NCBI GenBank assembly: GCA_028873825.1 | Contig: JAPPNM010000157.1 | Coordinates: forward strand, 1-34,201 | DNA from: Gemmatimonadota bacterium | GTDB lineage: Bacteria; Gemmatimonadota; Gemmatimonadetes; Longimicrobiales; Gaopeijiaceae | DNA: 34,201 nt | Direction of reading: 5' to 3' | Shown: positions 1 to 6,928 of the stretch, piece by piece | Position numbering within the stretch: the stretch's first letter is position 1 | How the letters are laid out: each line of letters starts with the position of its first letter | Notes under the pieces: model-generated | Seen by the model: only the letters and a program-made list of their open reading frames with translations | The model's database searches: none | Told to the model about the DNA's origin: nothing | Translations under genes and position numbers: made by a program

Positions 1-17
1 TATAATAACATTTTGGA

Positions 18-575
18 GTGTCATCAAATCAACATAATCTGGTTCCGCCCGAACTCGGCAATATGCGGAATCTGAGGCGGCTCACCCTCTTCGACAACGA
101 GCTGACGGGTCCGATCCCGCCCGAAATCGGCAATATGGGGAATCTGACGGAACTCTGGATCTTCGACAACGAGTTGACGGGCCCGATTCCGCCCGAACTC
201 GCCAATATGCAGAACCTGGAGGACATCTTCGTGTTCGACAACGAGCTGACCGGCCAGATCCCGCCCGAACTCGCCGATATGCAGAGTCTGCAGCAGCTCG
301 ATGTCGCCCGAAACGGACTGACGGGCCCGGTCCCGCCCGAAGTCGGCGGCATTCGTCTGCTGAGGACCCTGTCGTTGACCGGCAACCCGCTGGCCGGTCC
401 GCTGCCGGAAACCCTGACCCGAGCGACTCTGGACCGGTTCCACTGGAACGACACCGATCTCTGCGCCCCGACCGACGATGCCTTCCAGGAGTGGCTGAAC
501 TCGATCGACGACCACCAGGGCAACGTGAATTGCTCGTCCGCGACCGCCCCGGCCGTCGGCGCCTCCGTCAATTGA
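18..575 (+). CDS. Plant-type leucine-rich-repeat protein, probably 5'-truncated
   Basis: The 185-residue protein is built from 24-residue (72-bp) leucine-rich repeats. The LTGPIPPE-type motif recurs at residues 29, 53, 77 and 101, followed by a degenerate repeat and a C-terminal cap with Cys149 and Cys172 (LCAPTD...NC). Such repeats form solenoids used for binding other proteins, normally outside the cell. No signal peptide is present: the reading frame opens after a TAA at position 6, and the GTG at 18 falls inside what looks like the middle of a repeat. The AT-rich first 17 bases differ from the coding sequence. The likely explanation is an N-terminally truncated gene or a remnant, although an upstream frameshift outside the window is possible. 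The 3' end overlaps the convergent membrane-protein gene by 8 bases. The family is clear; whether the gene is intact is not. Confidence 0.65.
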   Translation: MSSNQHNLVPPELGNMRNLRRLTLFDNELTGPIPPEIGNMGNLTELWIFDNELTGPIPPELANMQNLEDIFVFDNELTGQIPPELADMQSLQQLDVARNGLTGPVPPEVGGIRLLRTLSLTGNPLAGPLPETLTRATLDRFHWNDTDLCAPTDDAFQEWLNSIDDHQGNVNCSSATAPAVGASVN

Positions 576-1065
576 GGACCAGAAAGACGACGATCCAGTA
601 GGGCACGATTCCGCACAACGCCGTGATCGCCGCCCGCAGCGTCCCGAAGCCGCACACCCGGCGAATCGCGACCACTCCGGCCAGAAGAGTCCAGGCGTGC
701 GCCAGGAAGTGAACCCCTCCCACCACCGGGCCCAGGACCATCAGGATTCCGGGCGCTCGAGCCAGCCCGAGCACGCGCAGGATGGCGGCCGGCGCGGCTT
801 GTCCGCCGAGAAGACCGCAACCCGTCGCGTACGTGGTCAAGACCCAGAAGGGCCACTGCAGCAGGCTCACGCAGGCTACCCAGGCCATCGCCACCCACCC
901 CAGCCCGTAGTCCTGGGTGCCGGCGGCCAGCGACGCGAGTAGCACCACGAGCGCAGCCTGCACCGTCGCCTTCCGATCCCCCGCCACTTCGTCGTACGCG
1001 GCGCCCCTGAGAAGGGCGGCACGGAAGATCCTGGCCGGCAGGCGGCGTTCAACGGCGTCGCTCAC
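568..1065 (-). CDS. Yip1-like integral membrane protein
   Basis: This 165-residue protein starts with GTG at 1065. The N-terminal 30 residues are charged. Hydrophobic segments follow at about residues 33-48, 56-80, 103-135 and 145-164, with glycine and proline in the later ones. The layout of about four to five helices after a short soluble head resembles Yip1-domain membrane proteins, whose bacterial function is unknown. No catalytic motif is visible. The gene converges on the LRR gene with an 8-base overlap and diverges from the acyl-CoA synthetase, with about 250 bases between the starts. The Yip1 assignment is by overall resemblance only. A generic membrane protein is the fallback. Confidence 0.55.
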   Translation of the reverse strand: MSDAVERRLPARIFRAALLRGAAYDEVAGDRKATVQAALVVLLASLAAGTQDYGLGWVAMAWVACVSLLQWPFWVLTTYATGCGLLGGQAAPAAILRVLGLARAPGILMVLGPVVGGVHFLAHAWTLLAGVVAIRRVCGFGTLRAAITALCGIVPYWIVVFLVLN

Positions 1066-1276
1066 GGGCAGCGTCCTGTTTGGGCTCCAAGACTCGCGGG
1101 CGCCCGAAAGATGCGCCTAGCCTCCGTCGCCCGCCACGTCCGCCTTGTCCGGCGGCACGCATCGGAGACACATTCGCACCCGCTCCCCGGCGAGCTGTGC
1201 CCCGCCCCGCTTCGCGGTCGAAGGGCGCGGCAACGCTCGCGCGCGGCGCCCCCGGCCGCCTCGCCGGCCCGGGGTC

Positions 1277-1316
1277 TCGCCGCTCTCGGTGCTCGCACGG
1301 CCTTGTCCACGGACTG
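1277..1316 (+). repeat. Right-end copy of dispersed repeat next to a start codon
   Basis: These 40 bases match 36 of 40 bases at 9743-9782 and include the shared TCCACGGACTG end. The copy ends one base before the GTG chosen as the start of the acyl-CoA synthetase. The frame stays open through the repeat, which is why an artificially long reading frame extends back to 1080. Confidence 0.7.
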
Positions 1317-2840
1317 GTGACCACGGCTATCCGCACGACCCTTCCGGCCCGAATCGCGGACCCCGCGTTCGCGCGCCGAACCGCCCTGGCGGACGACGTC
1401 TCGCAGTGGAGCTACACCGAGCTCCTGGGCGAGGCGACGGCGTGGCGAGAGAGGCTGGCGCCGGCGGAGGCCGGGGACCGGATCGCCTACCTCGTCGCCC
1501 CCGGACGCCACCACGTGGCGGTGCAGCTGGGCATCTGGGCCCGCGCGGCCATCGCCGTCCCGCTCGCCGTCTCCCATCCGCCGCGAGAGCTCGAGCACGT
1601 CCTGGACGACGCGCGGCCCCGCGTGGTGGTGATCGACCCCGCCCTCCCCCGGGCCTCCCGCCTCACGGCCTCGGCGCGGGCGCGCGGCGCCGCCACTCTC
1701 ACCGTGCCCCAGCCCTGGGTCCGAGCCGCCCGCCGGCATCGCCCGGGACCCCGCCGCGCTCCGCCCCGTCCAGCCGACCCGGCCCTGCTCGTATACACCA
1801 GCGGAACCACCGGCCGCCCGAGGGGGGTCCTCGCCACCCACCGCAACCTCGCGGCCCAGATCACCGCGCTCACCGCCGCCTGGGGCTGGACGGCCGAAGA
1901 CCGCATCCTGCACACGCTGCCGCTGCACCACGTCCACGGCTTGGTCAACGCTCTGGCCTGCGCCCTCTGGTCGGGCGCCGCCTGCGAGTTCGGCCCGGGC
2001 GCTCCCGCCTCCGTCTGGGACCGCCTCGCGTCGGGCGAGATCACCCTCTTCATGTCGGTCCCCACCGTCTACAAGCGGCTCATCCGAGAATGGGAGGAGG
2101 CCCCCGAACCGACGCGGCGACGCTGGTCGCGCGGCGCCGCCGGGCTCCGCCTCACGGTCTCCGGTTCGGCTCCGCTCCCGGCGGACACCCTCGAACGTTG
2201 GCGCGGAATCACCGGCCACACTCTCCTCGAGCGGTACGGCATGACCGAGATCGGGATGGCGCTCTCCAATCCCCTCGCCGGCGAGCGGAGGCCCGGGCAC
2301 GTCGGCCTTCCCCTCCCCGGGGCCGAGGTCCGCATCGTGGACGACTCCGGCCGGCCGGTTCCCCCGGGCCGCCAGGGCGAAATCGAAGTCCGGAGCCCGC
2401 AGGTGTTCTGCGAATACTGGGGCCGCCCCGACGACACGGCCGCCGCCTTCCGGGACGGGTGGTTTCGCACCGGCGACGAGGGGTGCGTCGGCGAGGGAGG
2501 CTATTTTCGCATCCTCGGGCGCCGAAGCGCCGACATCGTGAAGACGGGCGGGTACAAGGTGTCCGCGCTGGAGGTGGAGGAGGCGTACCGCGCCCACCCG
2601 GCGGTTCGCGACGTGGCGGTCGTGGGCTTGCCCCACCGCGAGTGGGGCGAGCAGCTGCGCGCCGCCTGGGTCCCCGCGGACGTCCCGAGGGTTCCCTCGG
2701 GCGCCGAACTGCGCGCGTGGGGCAAGGAGCGCCTAGCTCCCTACAAGGTGCCGCACCGGTTCCTGGCCGCACCCGCTTTGCCCGCGGGCGCGATGGGTAA
2801 GGTGCGGAAGGCGGAGGTTCGCCGCATGTTCGCCCGATGA
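1317..2840 (+). CDS. Malonyl-CoA synthetase-like acyl-CoA ligase (ACSF3/MatB type)
   Basis: This adenylate-forming ligase would activate a dicarboxylic or short acid (malonate or methylmalonate in ACSF3 and MatB) to its CoA thioester via an acyl-AMP. With GTG 1317 as start it has 507 residues, the usual length. It carries the P-loop YTSGTTGRPRG (160-170), LPLHHVHGLVNAL (201-213), RLTVSGSAPLP (278-288), ERYGMTEIGMALSNP (305-319), GWFRTGD (381-387), DIVKTGGYKVSALEVE (406-421) and the C-terminal catalytic Lys495 in GAMGKV. The KTGGYKVSALEVE and ERYGMTEIGMALS stretches are especially like ACSF3. The frame is open back to 1080, but that segment is low in conserved sequence and includes a copy of the dispersed repeat, so the shorter start is preferred. 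Malonyl-CoA would feed fatty-acid synthesis, fitting the lipid operon downstream. Substrate is inferred. Confidence 0.85.
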   Translation: MTTAIRTTLPARIADPAFARRTALADDVSQWSYTELLGEATAWRERLAPAEAGDRIAYLVAPGRHHVAVQLGIWARAAIAVPLAVSHPPRELEHVLDDARPRVVVIDPALPRASRLTASARARGAATLTVPQPWVRAARRHRPGPRRAPPRPADPALLVYTSGTTGRPRGVLATHRNLAAQITALTAAWGWTAEDRILHTLPLHHVHGLVNALACALWSGAACEFGPGAPASVWDRLASGEITLFMSVPTVYKRLIREWEEAPEPTRRRWSRGAAGLRLTVSGSAPLPADTLERWRGITGHTLLERYGMTEIGMALSNPLAGERRPGHVGLPLPGAEVRIVDDSGRPVPPGRQGEIEVRSPQVFCEYWGRPDDTAAAFRDGWFRTGDEGCVGEGGYFRILGRRSADIVKTGGYKVSALEVEEAYRAHPAVRDVAVVGLPHREWGEQLRAAWVPADVPRVPSGAELRAWGKERLAPYKVPHRFLAAPALPAGAMGKVRKAEVRRMFAR

Positions 2841-2971
2841 TCCGGACCGCCCTCGGCAGCCTGCGCGCGCATGTCGCGGCCGCCGCCCCGCCGGCGTAGC
2901 TTCCGGGAGTTCACGTCACGATCCCCCCGGCGGAGGCGCGCCCGATCCCTTACGCTGTCGCGGAAGTCCTG

Positions 2972-3169
2972 GTGACCGCGCTGGGCGTCTACGGTGCGGC
3001 GGGCGCGGTCTTCGCGGTGCCGTTCGCGTGGAGGGGGGCAGGCGCGATCGATCCCGCGGCGAGAAGGGGAACGTGGGGATTCCACCTCCTGACCGTTCCC
3101 GGTGCGGCCGCGCTCTGGCCCGTCATGCTCGCGAAGTGGCTGCGCGCGGCGAGGAGCGGGCGGCAGTGA
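2972..3169 (+). CDS. Small membrane protein, first gene of the lipid/redox operon
   Basis: A 65-residue protein with two hydrophobic segments (about residues 2-19 and 36-53) joined by a short polar loop, and a basic tail. The GTG at 2972 is the first usable start after an in-frame TAG near 2895. In-frame sequence just upstream still reads like protein, so a non-standard start slightly upstream cannot be ruled out. The stop overlaps the next gene's GTG (GTGA at 3166-3169). I do not recognise the family. Position suggests a small subunit or assembly partner of the ferric-reductase/Rieske protein two genes downstream. Confidence 0.6.
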   Translation: MTALGVYGAAGAVFAVPFAWRGAGAIDPAARRGTWGFHLLTVPGAAALWPVMLAKWLRAARSGRQ

Positions 3170-3360
3170 GGCGCGGTCACCGCTCGGCCCACGTGAAGGC
3201 GGTTTCGGCGAGCGCCGTTCTCGCAGGCGCGGTCATCGCCCTCGGGTGGTGCGTCCGAGCCGCCCGCCCGGTGCCGGAGCGCCTCGCCCCCGTCCGGACC
3301 GAAGCGCCGGCCGCTGGGCCGGAGGCCGAAGCGGCCGCGCACGCCGGAGACGGCTCGTGA
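3166..3360 (+). CDS. Small single-pass membrane protein
   Basis: A 64-residue product starting at a GTG that overlaps the previous stop and ending in a TGA that overlaps the next GTG (GTGA at both ends). A basic N-terminus precedes one hydrophobic helix (about residues 12-32), then an Ala/Pro/Glu-rich tail that would lie outside the membrane. No catalytic motif. Open frame also extends upstream in antiphase with the preceding gene, but coupling supports the short start. Function unknown; the strict coupling links it to the FRD-Rieske protein. Confidence 0.55.
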   Translation: MRRGHRSAHVKAVSASAVLAGAVIALGWCVRAARPVPERLAPVRTEAPAAGPEAEAAAHAGDGS

Positions 3361-4451
3361 GCCACTTCTACCGGGCGGTGGGGTGGTCGCCCCAGAAGCG
3401 GAAGTACGACCTCGCGGTCGCGCTCTGCATGGTCGTCTACCTGGCCGTCTTCACGACCGTCACCCTCGCCACCCAGCCGTACGCGACCTTCGAGACGCTG
3501 CTGCTGAGGGCGACCGGAAGCCTCGCCTTCGTGATGCTCTCGGTCGTCCTCCTCGTCGGCCCGCTGGCCCGCATCTCGCCCCGCTTCCTGCCGGTCCTCC
3601 ACAACCGGCGCCATCTGGGGGTCGCCACCTTTCTCGCCGCCCTCGTCCACGGCGCCTTCGCCGTCTTCCAGTTCCACGCCCTCGGCGACATCAACCCGGT
3701 CGCCAGCGCACTCGCCAGCGACGGCACATTCGGCGACGGGGGCCCGGTCCCCTTCCAGCCGCTGGGTGTCGTGGGACTGGCCGTGCTCTTCCTCATGGCC
3801 GCGACCAGTCACGACTTCTGGCTGGCCAACCTGACGCCGCGGGTGTGGAAGGGGCTGCACATGGCGGTGTACGGAGCGTACGCGGTCCTCGTCGGACACG
3901 TCGCCCTCGGCACGCTTCAGGGCGAGGGCGAGGAGTACCTGTGGCCGGTGACCGGCGCGGCGGCGGCAACCGTCTTTGCGCTCCAGCTGTACGCGGGGAT
4001 GGCGGAGCGGCGGCGGGACCGGGCCTCGGCGGACGGCGCCGCCGCGGCAGCGGGCGGACCCGCCGGCCACGTCCGCGCCGTCGTGGCCGCCGAAATCCCC
4101 GATGGCGAAGGGCGGGTGGTCACGCTCGGGAACGAGAGGGCGGCCGTCTTTCGCAACGGCTCGGAGATCTCCTGCGTGTCGAACGAGTGCCGCCACCAGA
4201 TGGGCCCGCTCGGCGAGGGAAGGATCGTCGACGGCCTCATCACCTGCCCCTGGCACGGCTTCCAGTACGATCCGGTGACGGGCTGCGCTCCCCCGCCCTT
4301 CGACGACCGGCTGGAAACCTACGACGTCGCCCTCCGCGACGGCGTGGTGTGGGTGAATCCGGTGGCGAATCCCCCGGGCGCGGCCGCGCGCACGGCGCGC
4401 CTTCCGGTTCTCGCCGACTCCGGCCCGCCACCCCCCGCGGAGGCCTCGTAG
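3357..4451 (+). CDS. Ferric-reductase-like transmembrane domain fused to a Rieske [2Fe-2S] domain
   Basis: A 364-residue membrane electron-transfer protein. Residues about 20-215 contain six or so hydrophobic helices with pairs of histidines (H86 and H98; H168 and H181), the pattern of haem-binding ferric-reductase-like domains. After an Ala-rich linker, residues about 238-335 form a Rieske ferredoxin with the ligands C278-x-H280 and C297-x-x-H300 (SNECRH...TCPWHGFQY). Electrons could pass between the membrane haems and the cluster. The GTG start at 3357 overlaps the preceding stop, and the TAG stop shares its last base with the next GTG. The partner is unknown. Since acyltransferases for aminolipids follow in the same operon, the protein may supply electrons for lipid modification or a separate respiratory step; that is inference. 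Confidence 0.85.
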   Translation: MSHFYRAVGWSPQKRKYDLAVALCMVVYLAVFTTVTLATQPYATFETLLLRATGSLAFVMLSVVLLVGPLARISPRFLPVLHNRRHLGVATFLAALVHGAFAVFQFHALGDINPVASALASDGTFGDGGPVPFQPLGVVGLAVLFLMAATSHDFWLANLTPRVWKGLHMAVYGAYAVLVGHVALGTLQGEGEEYLWPVTGAAAATVFALQLYAGMAERRRDRASADGAAAAAGGPAGHVRAVVAAEIPDGEGRVVTLGNERAAVFRNGSEISCVSNECRHQMGPLGEGRIVDGLITCPWHGFQYDPVTGCAPPPFDDRLETYDVALRDGVVWVNPVANPPGAAARTARLPVLADSGPPPPAEAS

Positions 4452-5170
4452 TGGACCTCCACGCCGGCCGCCGCTTTCCGCGCCTAGTCGCGGCCGGATC
4501 CCTCGCGGCCGCCGCGGCCGCCGCGGCCGCCGCGGCGCTGATCGCCCTCGGCCACCGCGAGCTCCCGGCCGCCCGCTTCGAGTTCGGCCTCGTCCGGTCC
4601 TTCCGGGGCCTGATCGTGGCCGACCCCTATCCGTCGCTGATCGTCGCTCGCGGCGAGGGTAGCTCGCGCCACCTCCTTTCGGGGCCCGGGAAGTCCGGCG
4701 CCGAAGCGCTGGTCGAATCCGCCGTCGGGCGCCTCGCCGCGCTCAGGGGCACGCTCGCAGTCCGCGGCGGCCAGACCATGATCCAGGTCGAGCCCGGGTC
4801 GGTCGTCCCCCTGGAAGCGCCGGGGTCCCGGCCCCCCCCGCTCCCGGAGACCGACCTCGGGGAGCGCTACGTCGAGGGCGAGATCGTGGGGTCCAAGTGC
4901 TATCTCGGGGTCATGAACCCCGGATCCGGCATCGCTCACCGGGCCTGCGCCACGGTGTGCATCCTCGGCGGAGTCGCCCCCCTCCTCGAAGTGCGCCACG
5001 AGGACGGGCGGAGGGAGGGGTTCGTCCTGGCGGGCCCGAAGGGAGAGGCCGTCTGGACCCGCTTGCGGGGGCTGGTCGCCACGCCAGTCGGGGTCACCGG
5101 ACGCCTTGTTCGACGCGGAGGGACCACCTTTCTCCTCGCCGATCCCGCTGCCATCCGGAGGCTGCAATGA
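4451..5170 (+). CDS. Membrane-anchored protein with conserved Cys/His (SKCYLGVM) domain
   Basis: A 239-residue protein starting at GTG 4451 within TAGTG. Residues 12-34 form an alanine-rich membrane anchor or signal segment encoded by a GCGGCCGCC repeat. The C-terminal part contains GEIVGSKCYLGVMNPG (143-158) and then H163, C166 and C170, a C-x12-H-x2-C-x3-C arrangement that could bind metal or a cofactor. I recall this motif only as an unnamed domain near Rieske or cytochrome genes and cannot name a family. The gene sits between the FRD-Rieske gene and olsB and overlaps the latter by ATGA. A role as periplasmic partner of the FRD-Rieske protein is inferred from position. Confidence 0.75.
   Translation: MDLHAGRRFPRLVAAGSLAAAAAAAAAAALIALGHRELPAARFEFGLVRSFRGLIVADPYPSLIVARGEGSSRHLLSGPGKSGAEALVESAVGRLAALRGTLAVRGGQTMIQVEPGSVVPLEAPGSRPPPLPETDLGERYVEGEIVGSKCYLGVMNPGSGIAHRACATVCILGGVAPLLEVRHEDGRREGFVLAGPKGEAVWTRLRGLVATPVGVTGRLVRRGGTTFLLADPAAIRRLQ
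4505..4536 (+). repeat. GCGGCCGCC tandem repeat in coding sequence
   Basis: Three perfect 9-base units plus a partial fourth encode the Ala-rich membrane segment of the SKCYLGVM protein. Unit changes would keep the frame and only alter the length of the hydrophobic run. Confidence 0.85.
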
Positions 5171-6009
5171 CGGGACCCGAGCCGAAGACCCGAGGACCGG
5201 CGCCAACGAAACCCCCGGCGCCGCGCCGCGCGGCCGGCTTTCCCGTCGCCGCGGAGGGACTGCCGCCCGGCGAGATCGGCTCCGGTCCGTACCGCCTCGC
5301 CTTCGCACGCACCCTCGGGGAGCTGCGCGCGCTGCAGCGGCTGCGCTTCGAGGTCTTCAACCTGGAGCTGGGCGAGGGGCTGGCGTCGTCTTTCGAATCG
5401 GGCCTGGACAGGGACGACCTGGACGAGGTCATGCACCATATCCTCATATCGGACACCGCAACCGGCGAGGCGGTCGGCACCTACCGGATGCAGACCGCCG
5501 CCATGGCCGCGGCGAACGGCGGCTTCTACACGGCCGGAGAATTCGATCTTTCCGGACTGCCGCTCGAGATGATCGAGGACGCCGTCGAGGTGGGACGCGC
5601 CTGCATCGCGAAGGCGCACAGGAGCCGCCGCGTCCTGCACCTGCTCTGGCGGGGGCTCGCGGCGTACCTGACCTGGACGAGGAAGCACGTGCTCTTCGGC
5701 TGCTGCTCGCTGACCACCCAGGACGGGCGGGTGGGCAACGAGGTTCACGCCCGGCTGGTCGAGGACGGGCATCTCCATCCGCGGGCGCGGGTCTGGCCGC
5801 TCCCCGGCCTGGAGTGCGGGCTGCACGGCGAGGGAGCCGTGGACGAGAAGGCGCTCGAGATCCCGCCCCTCTTCCGAAGCTACCTGAACCTGGGCTCCAG
5901 GATCTGCGGACCCCCCGCCATAGACCGGGAATTCCGGACCGTCGATTTTCTGGTCGCGCTCGACGTTCGCGAGCTGGAGCCCCATGTCCGCCGCGGCTTC
6001 TTCGGGTAG
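5167..6009 (+). CDS. olsB: OlsB-like N-acyltransferase (GNAT, ornithine-lipid type)
   Basis: OlsB transfers a 3-hydroxyacyl group from ACP to the alpha-amine of ornithine, giving lyso-ornithine lipid. This 280-residue product has the features of that hemolysin-like GNAT family: RLRFEVFNLE (58-67), VGTYRMQT (103-110), EVGRACIAKAHR (141-152), and a GCCSLTTQDGR stretch (178-188). The ATG at 5167 overlaps the preceding TGA. The first 38 residues are Pro/Ala-rich and probably disordered. The 3' end overlaps the PlsC-family gene by 26 bases, the classic OlsB-OlsA order. The amino-acid substrate could be something other than ornithine, and I cannot tell that from sequence. Family assignment is confident. 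Confidence 0.82.
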   Translation: MTGPEPKTRGPAPTKPPAPRRAAGFPVAAEGLPPGEIGSGPYRLAFARTLGELRALQRLRFEVFNLELGEGLASSFESGLDRDDLDEVMHHILISDTATGEAVGTYRMQTAAMAAANGGFYTAGEFDLSGLPLEMIEDAVEVGRACIAKAHRSRRVLHLLWRGLAAYLTWTRKHVLFGCCSLTTQDGRVGNEVHARLVEDGHLHPRARVWPLPGLECGLHGEGAVDEKALEIPPLFRSYLNLGSRICGPPAIDREFRTVDFLVALDVRELEPHVRRGFFG

Positions 6010-6928
6010 TCCGGCGGAGGAGGCGGGCGGCCCGGTTCCGCCGCGCGTCCGCGTGCGCGACTGGCCCCTGGTGTCGGCCCGGACGCTGGCCGTCCTCGGC
6101 TGGACCGCCGCGATGGGCGCGAGTCTGGCGGTCGCGTGGCTGCCGACGATCGTCCGGCCGCGCTCCGCCGCCGTCGACCGGGCGAGGGCGCGCCGGCGGG
6201 TCAAGGGGGTCTGGGCGCGGGGACTGACGCGCGTCATGGGGATCCGCGTCGTCGCCAGGGGGCGGCGGCCGCCGCAGGGCGCGCTCATCGTATCCAACCA
6301 CCTGGGCTACCTCGACATTCCGGTTCTCGATTCGGTCATGCCGATGGTTTTCGTAGCCAGAGCCGACCTGCGCCGGTGGCCGTTCTGGGGACTCATGGCC
6401 ACGCTGGGCGGGACCATATACGTCGACCGGGCGACCAAGCGGGACGTGCTCCGCGTGCGCCGGGAGATGCGCGATGCGCTGGCTCGCGGCGACAACGTGA
6501 TCGTCTTCCCGGAGGCGACGAGCACCGGGGGCGAGACGATGCTGCCGTTCAAGCCGGCGTTGCTCTCCGACGCGGCGGCGGACGGCAGCCCGGTACACTG
6601 GCTGACGATTTCCTATCGCACGCCTCCGGACGGCCCGGCGGCGCGCGACCGGGCCTGCTGGTGGGGCGACAGCGCCTTCGTGCCCCACGTGCTCGGGCTC
6701 TTCGCGGTCCGGCGGGTGGACTGCACCGTTCGCTTCGGCGACGCTCCGGTGCGGTCGCGCGACCGCAAGGCGATGGCGGCGGAGCTGCGGGCCAGGATGC
6801 TCGCCAGATTCGAACCGGTCGGGGGGTGGGAGGCGCCGCGGGAGCCGTTGCGATCCGCGGCCGAGCGTCGCCGGGCGCGCGGGACGGTCGCCGGGGGGCG
6901 GGAGGCGCCGCGGGAGCCGTTGCGATGA
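5984..6928 (+). CDS. olsA: OlsA/PlsC-like O-acyltransferase
   Basis: This 1-acyl-glycerol-phosphate-acyltransferase family enzyme would add the second acyl chain to a lyso-lipid, here probably lyso-ornithine lipid because OlsB precedes it. Of 314 residues, 30-55 form a membrane segment. The acceptor motif NHLGYLD (105-111, H106 and D111 as the HX4D pair), GGTIYVDR (142-149) and FPEATST (175-181) are in the right order and spacing. The C-terminal tail after residue 278 carries a 24-residue duplication (EAPREPLR twice) produced by a 72-base direct repeat. It overlaps olsB by 26 bases, and its TGA overlaps the next ATG. The tail is probably dispensable. Confidence 0.83.
   Translation: MSAAASSGSPAEEAGGPVPPRVRVRDWPLVSARTLAVLGWTAAMGASLAVAWLPTIVRPRSAAVDRARARRRVKGVWARGLTRVMGIRVVARGRRPPQGALIVSNHLGYLDIPVLDSVMPMVFVARADLRRWPFWGLMATLGGTIYVDRATKRDVLRVRREMRDALARGDNVIVFPEATSTGGETMLPFKPALLSDAAADGSPVHWLTISYRTPPDGPAARDRACWWGDSAFVPHVLGLFAVRRVDCTVRFGDAPVRSRDRKAMAAELRARMLARFEPVGGWEAPREPLRSAAERRRARGTVAGGREAPREPLR
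6821..6926 (+). repeat. 72-bp tandem duplication at the end of olsA
   Basis: Bases 6821-6854 recur at 6893-6926 with one mismatch in 34. The offset of 72 bases keeps frame and duplicates the C-terminal EAPREPLR. The second copy runs into the ATGA junction with the fusion gene; the first copy has ATCC there instead. Confidence 0.85.

Noticed and set aside
1080-1316. N-terminal extension of the malonyl-CoA synthetase-like protein
   Set aside because: The added 79 residues are Arg/Pro/Ala-rich, end in a dispersed repeat and have no counterpart in the family.
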